Made by a program: the position numbers and the translations under genes
DNA from: Emiliania huxleyi CCMP1516
Lineage: Eukaryota > Haptophyta > Isochrysidales > Noelaerhabdaceae
Direction: 5' to 3'
NCBI RefSeq assembly: GCF_000372725.1
Contig: NW_005199601.1
Location: 621,868 to 685,867 of the forward strand
DNA length: 64,000 nucleotides
The notes under the pieces: generated by a model
What the model was told of the DNA's origin: nothing
The model's database searches: none
Seen by the model: only the letters and a program-made list of their open reading frames with translations
Part shown: piece by piece, positions 50,516-59,804 of the stretch
Layout: every line of letters starts with the position of its first letter
How positions within the stretch are numbered: the first letter of the stretch is position 1

Positions 50516-52072
50516 CCTGGTGCGCGCGGACGGCGCCGCCCGAGTGGCACGCGACCTGAAGTCACAGCGGCGCGGTGTGAGCGGCCCTCGCGCCCTCGAG
50601 GAGGTGTGAGCAGCCCGAGCGGCGAGTTGCACCGAGTGCTCGGAGAGGACGAGCACGCCTGTAGGAAGTGTCTAGGAAGTGTCGAGGAGGTGTCTAGGAA
50701 GTGCTCGGAGAGGACGAGCACGCCTGTGAAGTGTCGAGGAAGTGTCGAGGAGGTGTCTAGGCAGTTCGACACAACGGGCTCCTTCCTCACCCGCTCTGTT
50801 CGCTCGGTGACGATGGGCACGCCTCCGGCCGAGACTACCCGAGACTACGGCCCGAGACTACGGCCCCAGACTACGGCCCCAGACTACGGCCCCAGACTAC
50901 GGTTGCCTCCGAAGGGCAGCGCGATGAGCTGCGACGCCGACGCCTCGACGGCAACCTGCGGCCAGACACGTGCGCAGGTCTTCCGAGCGCGGTGCTGGCC
51001 TCTGACGAGGAGGACGGGGTGGGGCGATATACGTATAAATACTGCAGTCGACCTGCGGCCAGGGGCCGTCGGAGAGCGCCTTGTCCCGCACGGAAACCTC
51101 GTGCGTCTTGAGGTATCGCTGGTGCTTCGAGTCCTCGTGCAGGGTGGCGAGCGTCGGGCGCGGCGTGCCGGCGAGGAAGCAGAGGTCGAGCAGGTACAGC
51201 TCCTGCGCGGAAGGGAGTTGCACGCGACAGGGACGACGGTCAGGCCGGGCTGGCATCGGAGGGAGCGAGAGGGCGAGCAGGCGCCGCTCCTCCATGCGCA
51301 CGTTGAAGGCCTCCGAACGAAGCGTGCCTACGGCCGAGCGTCCGAGCCGGGTCCGAGCCGGGTCCGAGCCGGGTCCGAGCCGGGTCCGAGAAGGCGGCCG
51401 CGAGCCTACGGCCCGAGGGGTCCGAGAAGGCTGCTGCAGGGCTCCGGCGGCGGCGAAGGCGTCCGGACGTGGCGCGCCTCCCGCGAGCGCGGGGATGATC
51501 TTGAAGAGGCCGTCGTACATGTGAAGCCCGAGCAGCCGGTGCTGCGGGTCGAGGGCCGCGATCTGGCCGCAGTCGCAGGGGCGGCCTGTCTTGTCGGAGA
51601 CGTCCCCCGCCGCCTTGGTGACGATCTACGGCGGGGCGGAGGGGGGGGCGGGGCGGCGTGGTCATGCCCACACGGCGGCTGTGGCTGTGCGTCCGGACAG
51701 AGCCTCCGCGTGTGCTGGCGCGACGGCCGCGGCGGCGCTAGAGGCGCCAGCACTAGGAGGCGCAGCGCTCGCCTCTCCGCTCTCGGCGTCGTAGGCGAGA
51801 AGCGCAAAGCGGTAGCGCTCGGTGGAGAGGAAGATGAGGTCGGGGTGGCCGGCGCCGTGCGGGCGCCACACCTCCAGCGTCGCGACCCGCCCGTACAGCG
51901 GCACGTCGAGCAGCGGCCGCAGCCCCTCGCCCGAGCCGTCGACTGCGTGGACCTCGAGCCGCGTCGACTTTGCGACAATGAGGTTGAGGTCGTCCGGGCC
52001 GGTGAAGGCGGCCGTGACGGCGTGCGATACGGCCGACGGACGGTGCGCCGTCACCGTGTAGTTCCACGACAT
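42124..52072 (-). CDS. DDB1: DDB1, UV-damaged DNA-binding protein 1 / CUL4 adaptor, ~25 exons
   Basis: DDB1 is the three-propeller adaptor of CUL4 ubiquitin ligases in DNA repair and chromatin control. The start (52072) gives MSWNYTVTAHRPSAVSH, then DDLNLIVAKSTRLEVHAVDG. Successive exons follow the family order: LGLHMYDGLFKIIP (51.5 kb), KTHEVSVRDKALSDGPW (51.1), IALPFGGN (50.9), GVLVLSEHSVQL (50.65), GRVDPDGTRWLLSD (50.3), ICYLDNGVVYLGS (50.1), WENLGPIVDFAVLD (49.8), VVTCSGTRRDGTVR (49.6), SIRVVRSGVAFDERASLPLP (49.5), PLLAAVGSWTSFSLSLLSLP (48.6), YLLCGLGDGKLLYFPLP (47.2), ERPALVHASAGQLLFSSV (46.85), NLPAAHALAPFSCDALPG (44.7), FELQEG (43.75), FILVGDLMKSITLLQWSAG (43.2), ARDVNANWMTAV (43.05), FLGAENALNLFAARKRADAP (42.9), SWRSFVNDRKTADAHGF (42.5) and MTAEQLSRVIEQLARLH (42195-42124). 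All three propellers and the C-terminal helical domain are represented. Introns are built of minisatellites and often lie between direct repeats. Some exon edges are approximate. Confidence 0.9.
42593..42652. repeat. 11-bp repeat GTGTCGCGGAC in DDB1 intron
   Basis: Three to four units of GTGTCGCGGAC followed by diverged GAGTCGCGGAC. It sits between the exon ending YVRLAKA and the exon beginning QTALSRVVKG. Confidence 0.9.
42981..43030. repeat. Interstitial telomeric repeat (TTAGGG)n forming a DDB1 intron
   Basis: Eight consecutive TTAGGG-type units (one TTCGGG, two TCAGGG variants). The sequence GTCGTCGTCGAG with GCGACC flanks it on both sides (42959-42980 and 43031-43048). In coding orientation the intron starts GTCGCC at 43047 and ends CCCTAG at 42980, 68 nt, joining WMTAV to AFLDDDTFLG. 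Confidence 0.95.
43091..43172 (-). repeat. Introner-like insert between ~15-bp direct repeats (copy 3)
   Basis: AGCTCGCCCGCGGAC (43091-43105) and AGCTCGCCCCGCGGAC (43157-43172) flank the unit with CTGTTCACAGC twice and GTGTGAAGAGACG. Splicing in DDB1 from LLQWSAG to GELTELARD removes one repeat copy and the insert. Confidence 0.8.
43416..43750. repeat. 11-bp array GTGCGGCCGAG/GTGCGGCCTTA in DDB1 intron, flanked by 11-bp repeats
   Basis: About 28 units: GTGCAGCCGAG first, then GTGCGGCCTTA, then GTGCGGCCGAG. CCCTCCTGCAG borders it at 43416-43426 and 43740-43750. The exon on each side carries the duplicated phrase (QEG). Confidence 0.95.
44205..44520. repeat. 11-bp arrays AGCCGAGATAC, TCTCTCGGCYG and TCGGGTGATC
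   Basis: AGATACAGCCG/AGATACAGACG units at 44222-44300, TGTCTCTCGGC/CGTCTCTCGGC at 44325-44400, CTCGGCTGCATCT at 44405-44440 and TCGGGTGATC at 44475-44516, all in one DDB1 intron between the exons RRIAPLPTRRALALL and PAAHALAPF. Confidence 0.9.
44735..46800. repeat. 58-bp tandem array, ~35 copies, in DDB1 intron
   Basis: The unit starts CTCGACGTGAGCTGTGGG and continues TTGGCCTGCTATCAACGGCA, then CCCTCTTCTC and TTCTCTTCTG. Units are nearly identical (C/G at GGCCTG/GGCGTG, A/T at CAACGG/CAACTG). On the coding strand each contains GTTGATAGCAGGCCAAC, then CCACAGCTCACG, resembling the real acceptor and exon start GTTGACAACAG|GTCAACTTG at 44731. Confidence 0.97.
47222..48400. repeat. Higher-order array of 11-mers plus a repeated 3' splice site/exon start
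   Basis: About 17 blocks, each made of the phrase GCAGGTACTCGTGCGGCGCC, then TAGTCTCGGCTAG, then two to five 11-mers AGGAAGTGTCT or AGCAAGTGTCT. The first phrase is the reverse complement of the start of the exon that encodes APHEYLL, so each block repeats the acceptor and the first codons of that exon. Confidence 0.95.
48948..49042. repeat. 24-bp direct repeat flanking a DDB1 intron
   Basis: GGAGCAGCGCGRCGGTGCGG with flanking bases is present at 48948-48971 and 49019-49042 (one mismatch, period 71). Coding-strand text GRTVALLR / GRTAALLR shows that the exon end was duplicated. Confidence 0.9.
49291..49371. repeat. 13-bp direct repeat flanking a DDB1 intron
   Basis: TCGCGAGCAGCCT at 49291-49303 and 49359-49371, period 68. 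The insert contains AGGAAGCG, AGGAAGTGTCC and AGGAACTGTCC units. Confidence 0.9.
49668..50010. repeat. 12-bp direct repeat plus 11-mer and donor-site repeats in DDB1 introns
   Basis: GGGTCGAGGACC lies at 49668-49679 and 49735-49746 (period 67) around a 11-mer-type intron. In the next intron AGAGCAGCACCTACCC (coding strand GGGTAGGTGCTGCTCT, containing a GTAGGT donor) occurs three times at about 49831, 49913 and 49991, separated by AGGAAGTGTCT-type units. Confidence 0.9.
50206..50294. repeat. 21-bp direct repeat flanking a DDB1 intron
   Basis: AGGACGTAGAGCGTCCCCGC plus C at 50206-50226 and 50274-50294, period 68. The 47-nt insert is four 11-mers of the AGGAAGTGTCT type. Coding text GTLYV is present once after splicing. 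Confidence 0.95.
50447..50517. repeat. (GCAGAC)n hexanucleotide repeat in DDB1 intron
   Basis: About eleven perfect GCAGAC units between the exons encoding SEHSVQLAARA and VSASGAPTLF. Confidence 0.97.
50640..50762. repeat. Duplicated acceptor and exon start with 11-mers in DDB1
   Basis: GGAGAGGACGAGCACGCCTG occurs at about 50642 and 50707. On the coding strand this is CAG|GCGTGCTCGTCCTCTCC, the acceptor and first codons (GVLVLSE) of one exon. AGGAAGTGTCT and AGGAGGTGTCT units lie between. Confidence 0.9.
50954..51062. repeat. 12-bp direct repeat flanking a DDB1 intron
   Basis: ACCTGCGGCCAG at 50954-50965 and 51051-51062. On the coding strand both read CTGGCCGCAG|GT. The splice that fits the protein joins GPWPQ to VAVEASASQ and removes 97 nt, one period. 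Confidence 0.9.
51335..51400. repeat. 11-bp repeat GGTCCGAGCCG in DDB1 intron
   Basis: Four perfect units at 51348-51391, bordered by partial units and GCCTACGGCC on both sides, between the exons ending FKIIPALAGG and beginning SEAFNVRMEE. Confidence 0.92.
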
Positions 52073-52167
52073 TGGAGGGGAACTTAGCGGAACGGTGGAG
52101 GATCTGAGGCTGGCGCGAACTGGCGAAAACGAACTGGCCCGCGCGCTCTTTCGCTAAAAAAACGCTG

Positions 52168-52213
52168 GCCTGGATGTGAGGCTGATGACTGCACTCCAAG
52201 TGCTCCAAGTGCG
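52168..52213 (+). repeat. Dispersed repeat A, copy 5 (partial, distal half)
   Basis: GGCCTGGATGTGAGGCTGAT, then GACTGCACTCCAAGTGCTCC and AAGT. Only the right half of the unit is present. It starts 96 bp upstream of the DDB1 start codon, in the same antisense orientation as copies 1 and 2. Confidence 0.85.
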
Positions 52214-52861
52214 GATGAGCAGGACGACGCGGAGGGTGGGCGCCGGGGGATTGGGAGGAGGACCCGCTCGGGTTCGACACCAACCCGATGCTGCTCCGCG
52301 CCATGACCCATGTGCATGGCGTTCGAGTGAATGAACGCCGTGCAGGCAGCCCGTCCGTGCCTTTTGGTGTACCCCGTCTGTACCGCGTCCTGAGAGAGAG
52401 ATGCCCCCGAGTTCATTGTAGTAAAAAACCGATTCTCGGCATATAGCCGAAAAGCTCGCGCGCGCGCTGGGGATTTGTTACAAGGACCGGCTCTCTTCAA
52501 GCTGCACTTTCAGCTCAAAATAAACGGAGCAAAAGCCGCAGGAGGTCGCGCGCGCGCGCGGAGGCTGCGAACCGCATAGGTCTATGCACATTCGAGACCC
52601 CATATGCGACAGCTCGAATCCCCTCTGCTCGATTTCGTCGTGCGGCCGTCCTGTTTCGGACTCGGCGAGGTGTGGATGGGTTGGGACAGTCCTTTTTCTC
52701 CCGGCCGGGGTGGGGCGCGCGCGGGGGCGGCGGGTGTGCGGGATGTCTGTGGGCCCGAGCGATGTATATCGAGAAAAGAAAAGCGAAAAATAAATAAAAG
52801 AGAAATCAAAACCTCACACGCCGCTTTTCCTCCCCTCTCGCCACCGTCGCCGGAGCGGGTG
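52214..52861. other. Divergent intergenic region, DDB1 / RING gene
   Basis: 790 bp separate the two start codons. CG dinucleotide runs occur at 52455-52468 and 52545-52560. An AT-rich leader (52765-52812, AAAAATAAATAAAAGAG) precedes the RING gene. No gene is seen. Confidence 0.5.
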
Positions 52862-54121
52862 ATGGTCATTTGGCGCTGGCTTGATGCGCTCGTTTGTGTG
52901 ACATCCTTCTGCGCCTTCCATTGGACCGGGGACTGGTTTTTGGGGCTTGCACCCCCCCTTCTTCTCATCGTTTTCGCCAACTGGCAGGGCGGCGCGCGGC
53001 AATTTACGACATGGTTCGAGAGCGCAGCATTCACCGTGTTGGACGTGGTCATCTGGACGGTTGAGCACGTGCTGTCTCCGTTTCAAGAGCCACCGATCGT
53101 CGTCCAGAGGGCACGCTACGAGCAGCAGCGGGAGCGTGAGCAGCAGCGGCGGCGGGAGAAGGCGGCGGCAGAGGCGGCAGAGCGCGATCGTCAGAGACGT
53201 GAGCGGCGGGAGAAGGCGGCGGCAGAGGCGGCAGAGCGCGAGCGTCAGAAACGCGAGCGGCGGCGGCGGAGGAAGGCGGCGGAGCCGCCGAGGCGGCCGA
53301 CCGGAGGAGGTGAGATGGCGGCGGTGGCAGAGGAGGAGCTGTTGAGTGAGGCGGCGAGGGCAGCTGCAGGTGGGGCTGTGGCGAGGGCGGCGGAGGAGGC
53401 GGAGGCACGTGCGGCGGAAGAGAGAGAGGTGGTAGCGGCACGGGAGTCGGCAGCGCGAGCGGCGGCGGCGGCGGAGGCGGAGCGGGCGGCGGAGGCCGCG
53501 GCCGCCGCCACTGCCGCGGCGGCCGAGATGCGAAAGCATGGCTCGGCGGTTGCGGAGGCGAGCGCGCTGCGCGCGCTGCAGGCGCTCACGAGCAGCACCT
53601 CGCTCGAGGAGCGGCGCGCGGCGGCGGCGGCGGCGGCGTCGCACGCGGCGGCCCTGCCTGCCCTCGTGGGGGAGATTGAAAAGGCGGAGCGAGCCGCGGC
53701 CGAGGCGACCGACCGGTTCGTCTCGACCGAGGAGCCGGTCATGAATACTCCGACCGATGGCGCAGATGAGCAGGCGGAGGCGGCGGCGGTTGCGGCAGAG
53801 GCCCCTCCCTCTTCTCGCCCGGCAAGGTCCGCCACGGCGGCCGCGGCGGCCGACGCGGGAGCACCGGCCCCCACGCACGGCGCGCCCCCGCCGCCCCACG
53901 CCCTCGTCTCGCTCGCAGACGCTAGCTTCGACACGGGCCGGCCGCCGGAGTCCACGATGGGCGGCGAGACGACGTGCATAATTTGCTTCACCGACCCGAA
54001 GTCTCACATAGCGACGCCGTGTGGCCATGTGTGCGCTTGCGGGCGGTGTTCCGCAAAGATGGAGCGGTGTCCTGTCTGTCGCGCGCCAGTGGAGAGGTGG
54101 TTCCAGGTGCATGTCGCGTAA
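52862..54121 (+). CDS. Membrane-anchored RING-finger protein, coiled coil, 419 aa
   Basis: The start at 52862 (MVIWRWLDALVC) gives one or two membrane segments in residues 5-40 (VTSFCAFHWTG, LGLAPPLLLIVFANW) and a hydrophobic 50-75 stretch (VLDVVIWTVEHVL). Residues 85-145 are an Arg/Glu/Ala coiled coil with two near-identical EKAAAEAAER.RQ.RERR blocks. Residues 150-340 are Ala-rich. The C-terminus is a C3HC4 RING: TTCIICFTDPKSHIATPCGH, VCACGRCSAKM, CPVCRAPVERW, ending FQVHVA. This class (MGRN1/BIRC-like C-terminal RING) acts as an E3 ubiquitin ligase (family knowledge); the Leu of the E2-binding site is not obvious. A single exon. It ends 85 bp from the convergent isochorismatase-like gene. 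Confidence 0.85.
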   Translation: MVIWRWLDALVCVTSFCAFHWTGDWFLGLAPPLLLIVFANWQGGARQFTTWFESAAFTVLDVVIWTVEHVLSPFQEPPIVVQRARYEQQREREQQRRREKAAAEAAERDRQRRERREKAAAEAAERERQKRERRRRRKAAEPPRRPTGGGEMAAVAEEELLSEAARAAAGGAVARAAEEAEARAAEEREVVAARESAARAAAAAEAERAAEAAAAATAAAAEMRKHGSAVAEASALRALQALTSSTSLEERRAAAAAAASHAAALPALVGEIEKAERAAAEATDRFVSTEEPVMNTPTDGADEQAEAAAVAAEAPPSSRPARSATAAAAADAGAPAPTHGAPPPPHALVSLADASFDTGRPPESTMGGETTCIICFTDPKSHIATPCGHVCACGRCSAKMERCPVCRAPVERWFQVHVA

Positions 54122-54205
54122 GAGGGTGTACGTATTTCGATGCGGTGGAGTATAAAAACAAGTGGCAAGTGCGAGGGGAACACGAGAAGACGAGATCACG
54201 TGGCC

Positions 54206-55731
54206 TCAGCGCTGGCAGGAGCGAGGAGGCAGAGGCTGCGCCAACGCCACTGGCAGCGCTGCCGTCCGCTCGACTGCCGTCGCGTCAGCCTCCGCCAGAG
54301 TCCCAGCCGAGGCAAGGTCTCGCAGATACGCCGACATCTCTGCGGCGCGAACCATGCAGCAGTACACGCCGAGAACGCGCAGCGCCGCCGGCCCGGCGTC
54401 CGCGCACGTGAAGACGGCGTCGGACGCCACCGCCACGTTGAGGTCCTCTGCCACCGCCCGGATCGCGGTGGAGAGGACGCACGACTCTGTCCAGCAGCCC
54501 GCCAGCAGGAGCGTGTCGACGCCGTGCGCGTCGAGCTCTGCACGCAGCACGGAGCGCCTGCGGGACACGTCCGGGCACGCGTCGCGGACACGCCCACAGG
54601 ACAGGACACCCGCCCGCGGCTCGGAAGTGCCCGTCTCGCCGCCTCGCCGCGAAGGCGTCGAAGGCGTGCGAGTCGATGACGCGCGACCTCTCGGCGGCGG
54701 TCCGAGGAGCAAGCTGCGGCCAGGGCGGCGGTGGAAGCTGAGGTGAGGGCGAGGCGGCGGAGGCAAAAGCGAGGAGAGGCCAGGTCGAGGGATTGTCCCC
54801 ATGCAAACAGCGGGGCTGGGAGGGCTACCCGTTCGCATCTCCACATCCCGTGAGTGCCGGCAGGAGCTGGCGCGGCGCTCAAAGGCGCTCAATGGCGAGA
54901 GTGGCGCCCAAAGGCCGCGCGCTGCGGCGTGTGGCGTGGCGGTGAGCAGCGGGGCGAGCAAGCCTCGTGCATGATGGCGCGTCCCTTGTCCGATGCGAGG
55001 TAGAGCGGGTTGTCGTGCGACGCGACGCCCCATGGGCCAAAGTACTCGTCGAGGGCGCCGTAGTGCGCGTCGGTGGGCGAGGTGCGGCACCAGCGGGACC
55101 AGAGGACGACGACGCCTGCAGGCGGGCTTCAGACGGGGTCCAGACAAGGCTCCCAGTCATCGCCGGTGCGACCAGAGAGAAACGGCGCCGGCGGCTCGCG
55201 CCGCAGCGACGAGATCGCAGAGGCGAGAGAGGACGCGTGGCGGCATGAGCGAGCGGTACTCCTCCTGCGCGTCGTCGATCAGCAGCGCCACGCGCCTCGG
55301 CCTGTCGCCGAGACGCCAAGAGCACGAGAAGTGGAGCCGTCTCTCTCGGCAGCCAGCGCGGCTGATCCGAAGATTCTCCATGCGGTCGAGCGAGTCCCGC
55401 CGGCACGCTGGCGACGCGAATGGCCGGCTGTAGATCACCATTGGCCGAGGATAGAGAGCGCCGCCCTCGCCGAGACAAGGCTCGGCGACGAGGCGCTCCT
55501 GCTCGCTCCCGGGAAGGAGCGCACCGAGGCAGCACTCGTCCAAAAAGTCCAGGAGGTCGTGCTTGGCGAGGCGCAGCGACGCGGCGAGATGCATGACGTC
55601 GGCGAGCCACGCCGTGAAGGCGACGGGTTCTCCTCAACCGTCTGTGCTTGTGCGAATGGGCCGTACGCGAATGGGTGGCGCCGGTACGCGCTGCACTGAG
55701 TGCGCCGACGCGGACGCGTTCCAGCGCATGC
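54206..55731 (-). CDS. Isochorismatase-like cysteine hydrolase with N-terminal extension, several exons
   Basis: The last exon (to 54206) reads GVDTLLLAGCWTESCVLSTA, IRAVAEDLNVAVASDAVFTC: the conserved segment with the nucleophilic Cys (ESC) and following helix. An exon near 54.65-54.70 kb has RVIDSHAFDAFA. One at 54.96-55.09 kb has WSRWCRTSPTDAHYGALDEY, then PLYLASDKGRAIMHE, where a Lys may be catalytic. The exon at 55594-55170 ends VALLIDDAQEEYRSLMP with the first catalytic Asp, then LCDLVAAARAAGAVSLWSHR. Upstream, EPVAFTAWLADV and DLLDFLDECCLGALLPGS form an extension not typical of the family. The first exon may start at 55731 (MRWNASASAHS). Family enzymes hydrolyse isochorismate, nicotinamide or ureidoacrylate; the substrate here is unknown. 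Upstream lies a T-rich GAATTTCTTTATTCC element. Confidence 0.68.
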
Positions 55732-56216
55732 CGGTGAAAGTTGCCTGGCGGGCGGGGGCGAAGGGGAACGCGAAAGTTGGAATAAAGAAATTCATATGCG
55801 AAAACTCCCTCGCACAACACTGGGCACGGGACTGGCGCGTTGGAGTAAAGAATATAGTTGGCCGAATAAAAGAATTTTATGTTCTCTTACGTACATTCCC
55901 GGAGGAGGACTGCTGACAGGGTTTGCGATGAGGAGCGATTTTAAGGCTGGGTTGTGAGGTTCGATGATTTGTGAGTTTCTGTACATTCCATTTCGGGGAA
56001 CGAAGGAGGGGAACGAGCGAATGAGTGCATGTCGCGTCTCATTCTCGGCCGAGGCCGAGCACACTCAAAAGCACTGAGGTGCTCCCAGCACGCCAGGCCG
56101 CCCCAAGTCCACCAAAAATCGACCTCTCGCCCCTCTTGCGGCAGGCCAAGCGCTGTCCGCGAGCGTGGAGCCGCTGGAGCCACCCGCCACCGAGCGCGGA
56201 GAGGAGAGCGCTCTCG
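55732..56216. other. Divergent promoter region
   Basis: An AT-rich island (55780-55890, with AAAGAAATTCATATGCG and AAAAGAATTTTATG) sits between the isochorismatase-like and kinase genes in otherwise GC-rich DNA. Confidence 0.5.
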
Positions 56217-58719
56217 ATGTTTGGCGCACGCTCTTCAAACACCTATTTGGAGCCGCCGGTGCTCACATTTCTCCAGCATGAGCGCGGTAGCACGTGCATA
56301 AATCTCTCGAGCGCGGGGCAGCACCAAAAGTATGCAAAGGCCGTGTCTCAAGCACGCTCGGCCGTCAACGCCCACAGCTCGACTTTCCCTCCGGGCACAT
56401 TTGCTGAGGTCAACGCCGTGCGCCGCCGCTGCGACGAGATGCTCGTCAGCGTGAAAAACGAGCTCGCCCTCGGCCTCGCCCAGCTCGACGCCTCCGCCTC
56501 CGAGGGAGGTCAGCCCACGGAAGCCGCCCTCGCCGCGCTCGAGCGGGCGTCGCGCTCTGCGGCGGAGGCCTTCTACAGGGCCTTCGGCGAGTACAACTCG
56601 GTGGTCAAGCAGGCGCTCGAGGAGTGCCACGCCTCCTCGTCGGCCTCGACGAGGCCCGACTGGCAGGCCATGCGCTGCTTCGACCTGCTCAAGAACTGCC
56701 TCGGCGAGATGCGGGCCTGGCTGTGCGGCGCCCTCGCACTGCCCAGAGCGGGGCTGGAGGGGCTCCCCGCGCGCGCCACCACCGACCTGCTCTTCAGCTT
56801 GCGCGAGCAGCGGGCGCGGACAGAGGAGCTGCGAGCCCTCGCCCCGCCCCGCATGCTCGAGCTCCTCGGCGCCGCCGTCGAGATGGACCCGGAGCTGCGC
56901 TCGCTGCTCGCAAAGCTCGAGGAGTCGCTCGACGTGTGCACCGTCCGCAAGGCGGGCCTCATCCCGCCGCGCCTGTGGCGGCTCATCACGTCGCACATCG
57001 CAAAGATCGAGCAGCTGCAGGTCATGCTGCACAACTACGCCTCCTCGCCCAGCTCGCCGCGCAGCTCGCCGCCGCACTCCTGGCAGGGCTCGCCGACGCC
57101 CCCCCGCCGGGCTCACGCCTCGTCACCGCCAGCTGCCTGCCAGACGACCCCGACCACCCAAGGTGCGGGCGGCACCGCGGCGCTGTCGCAGGAGGATGTC
57201 GCGGGCGCTGCCCTGGCCCTCCTCGGGGGCGTGCGTGGAGATGGCTTGCTGCAGGAGGACCTGCACGCGCTCTCGGGCGACCAGATCAAGGAGCTCCTCC
57301 TGCTGCGGCTCGGCGACTCGGAGGGTGCGCGGGCGTGCTCGCCCTCGGGGCGCCCCCAGGCTCCCGAGCTCGCGAAGCGCGGGCGCGCGCCCGCGCTGGT
57401 GGCGGCGGGCGACGCCACGGGCGCGTGCGGAGGCTCCCTGTCGAGCTCCGAGCCGCAGGTGACTCGCGCCGCCCTCGACGACCTCGTCTTCCGCGGCCGG
57501 CTGGGGAGCGGCTTGGGCGGCTCCACCTACCTCGCCGAGTGGCGGGGGGAGGTGGTGGCGGCCAAGGTTGCCAGCGGGCGAGAGGACGCCTGCGCGAGCT
57601 GGAACGTCGAGGTCGGCATGCTGGCGGGGCTTTCGCAGCCAGGCCACCCCAACGTGGTCCGGCTCCTCGGCGCGGTGGAGGAGCGGCTCACGCGCTGCGT
57701 CATCCTCGAGTACTGCGACGGCGGCGACCTGCAGCAGGCGCTGCAGCGGCCGACGCCGCGCCGCTTCTTCTTCCGCGTCGCCTCGGGCGTCGCCACCGGC
57801 CTCACCTTCCTGCACGCCAACGGAGTGATGCACCGCGACCTCAAGTCGCCAAACGTGCTGCTGCACGGCGAGCACGGCGTCAAGATCGCCGACTTCGGCC
57901 TCGCCGCCGACGTGCAGCCGACAGGCTTGACCCGCACTCACTGCTTGGGGCGCGAGGTGCTCACGCCAGAGACAGGCGCGCGCGGTGGACGGCGAGAGGG
58001 CGCTTCCCGCAACGGTACGCACATCCACCCCCCTCGTCCCCGATCCTGCACCTGCAGGCAGCTACCGCTGGATGGCGCCCGAGATCGTGATGCACGAGGC
58101 CTACTCCAAGAGCGCGGACGTCTTTTCGTACGCCATGATCCTCTTCGAGCTCATCACACACACCATCCCCTTCTCCGACCGCTCGGCGCTGCAGGCCGCC
58201 GTCTCTATCGGCCTGCAGGGAAAGCGGCCCCGCCTCCCCGCTGGCACGCCCACGCTGCTGCGCGACCTCGTCGAGAGCTGCTGGGCCGAGGACATCGCCA
58301 GCCGCCCGCGTGCGCTGCACCTCGAGTCGCAGGTGGCTTTGCTCGAGTCGACCCTCTCCCCCTCCGACCGCGAGTGGCTCGAGTGCCCGCTCGGCAATCC
58401 GGTCCTCAAGGAGGAGCCGCCGCCGCCCAACGACAACAGCGGAGCGCCGCTCGCCGTGGCGGAGCGGCGCCGGCGGCGCTCGCACCAGCTCGGAGTGTGC
58501 TCGGGCGGCATCATGGCCAGCAACCAGGGCAGTGAAGCGCCTCCGCCGCCGCTGTCGCCTAGGCGCCACCGGCTTCCCGCACTGCCGTGTGTAGTAGCTT
58601 CGCCCCCCTCGTCGATCGATACGATCCCGTCTTCGCTGTCGAGCCAGGAGGAGATGGTTACGCTCACGGCGGAGCTGGGGGCTCTCCGGGAGGTTGCCCT
58701 GGCCAGCAGCAGCACGTAG
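56217..58719 (+). CDS. TKL-type protein kinase with helical N-terminal domain, 2 exons
   Basis: The first ATG in frame is 56217 (MFGARSSNTYLEP). Residues of about 20-290 are a helical regulatory region (AKAVSQARSAVNAHSSTF, LERASRSAAEAFYRAFGEYN, LEESLDVCTVRKAG), followed by a Ser/Pro linker. The kinase domain starts LDDLVFRGRLGSGLGGSTY (glycine loop), then VVAAKVAS (the ATP-binding Lys) and NVEVGMLAGLSQPGHPNVVR, the hinge ILEYCDGGDL, MHRDLKSPNVLL and IADFGLAAD. Intron 57912-57975 (GTGCAG donor) joins in phase to GERALPAT and GSYRWMAPEIV, YSKSADVFSYAMILFELIT, WAEDIASRP. HRDLKSPN and GSYRWMAPE are typical of TKL (MLK/CTR1-like) Ser/Thr kinases. All catalytic residues are present. The tail is disordered and Pro/Ser-rich. 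Confidence 0.88.
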
Positions 58720-59804
58720 GAGCGAGGCGTCAGGCGAGCGCGCTGGAGCTCCGGCTCTGGATTCCTTGGAGGCGGCGCTGGCTCCTCCCCCCGCCCCCCC
58801 TCCCCTCGAGCGCCGCGGCGATTGCACTCTGTTGCCACACAAATCTGCGGGCAGCTCTAGGCCCCGGTTGATTCTCTCCCTTGCCCGGCCCGGGTCTCGG
58901 GTCGGTCGGTTGAACCGAGCACTCTCGATGCCCACTGTACACTTTGTTCGGCTTCGGCGCTGTCCTCTCTCCGGAGAGAAGCAGTCAATTTAGCAGAGAG
59001 GCTAGGTGTGTATGAGTAGAGTGCAGGCCAGTCAACCCTTTTCCTGGCTCACAAGCTAAAGATGTTCACGGGCCCCCACTCTCCCACATGCGGCATGGAG
59101 AGCCCCGGTTACTCTTTAGCTGTACTCGTCTCTAGGCAGGGGTTGGATATTATATATTAATTAAATATCTTGCCAATGTTGTGACAGCGATAAATTGCAC
59201 AAACTCCGAGGAAAGGCCCCTCGAACGCGCGAAAGCGCCGGCTTTCGAAACCCGGCGCCCGCCCTCTTTCTGGCCGCGTCCCTCCCCTGTCCTCTCGACT
59301 GGTTCCCTCTTTTACAGACATAACATAGAATTTAAACAAAACAACTCTCTCTCACAGCACACAGGCTCGACACAGGTGCATAAAATAGAAGAACCCTCGC
59401 TTCAGGTCCGACACAGGTACCAAAAGTAATAGAACTCCCCCCCACCCACCCACCCACCCACCCACTCACCCACGACGTAAATCGGCGGGGCGGGCGCTTC
59501 TACTACTTATCGCGGCCATTCTGCCGCACTGCCTGGGCTTCTCGCCCGCCTCGAGGCTTCGCCCCCACCTCGACGTGCGTTGACGACGACGCTGTGGTGC
59601 CCGCGTTTGCCACCGCCCTCGGTGGCTTGGTCACTAGAATCGGAGCCGCGCGCGAGCCCGTGCGGGCGGAGGAGGAGGATCCGGCTCGGCGGGCGGGCGC
59701 GGGCGTGGACGCATTCTTGGCGGCGCTTCTGCGGCGCTACGCTGACGCCGAAAGAATGCGATATTTGGAGGTCGGCACTCCGTCGAGGCAAACGCGAACA
59801 ACAC
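58720..59804. other. Intergenic, AT-rich in the middle
   Basis: 59140-59185 is strongly AT-rich (ATATTATATATTAATTAAA) and 59320-59430 is also low in GC. (CCCA)n repeats at 59437-59477. A frame from about 59580 to 59804 is continuous with the following gene and may be its 5' part, although it lacks an ATG. Confidence 0.55.

Noticed and set aside
58015-58057. A second intron in the kinase between ALPAT and GSYRWMAPE with GTACGC/CTGCAG ends
   Set aside because: Removing it breaks the reading frame, while leaving it in keeps the frame open through the whole kinase domain.
59215-59265. tRNA-like stretch with GCTTTCGAAACCC
   Set aside because: It cannot be folded into a cloverleaf with acceptor and anticodon stems. 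No other convincing tRNA or rRNA sequence was found in the window.
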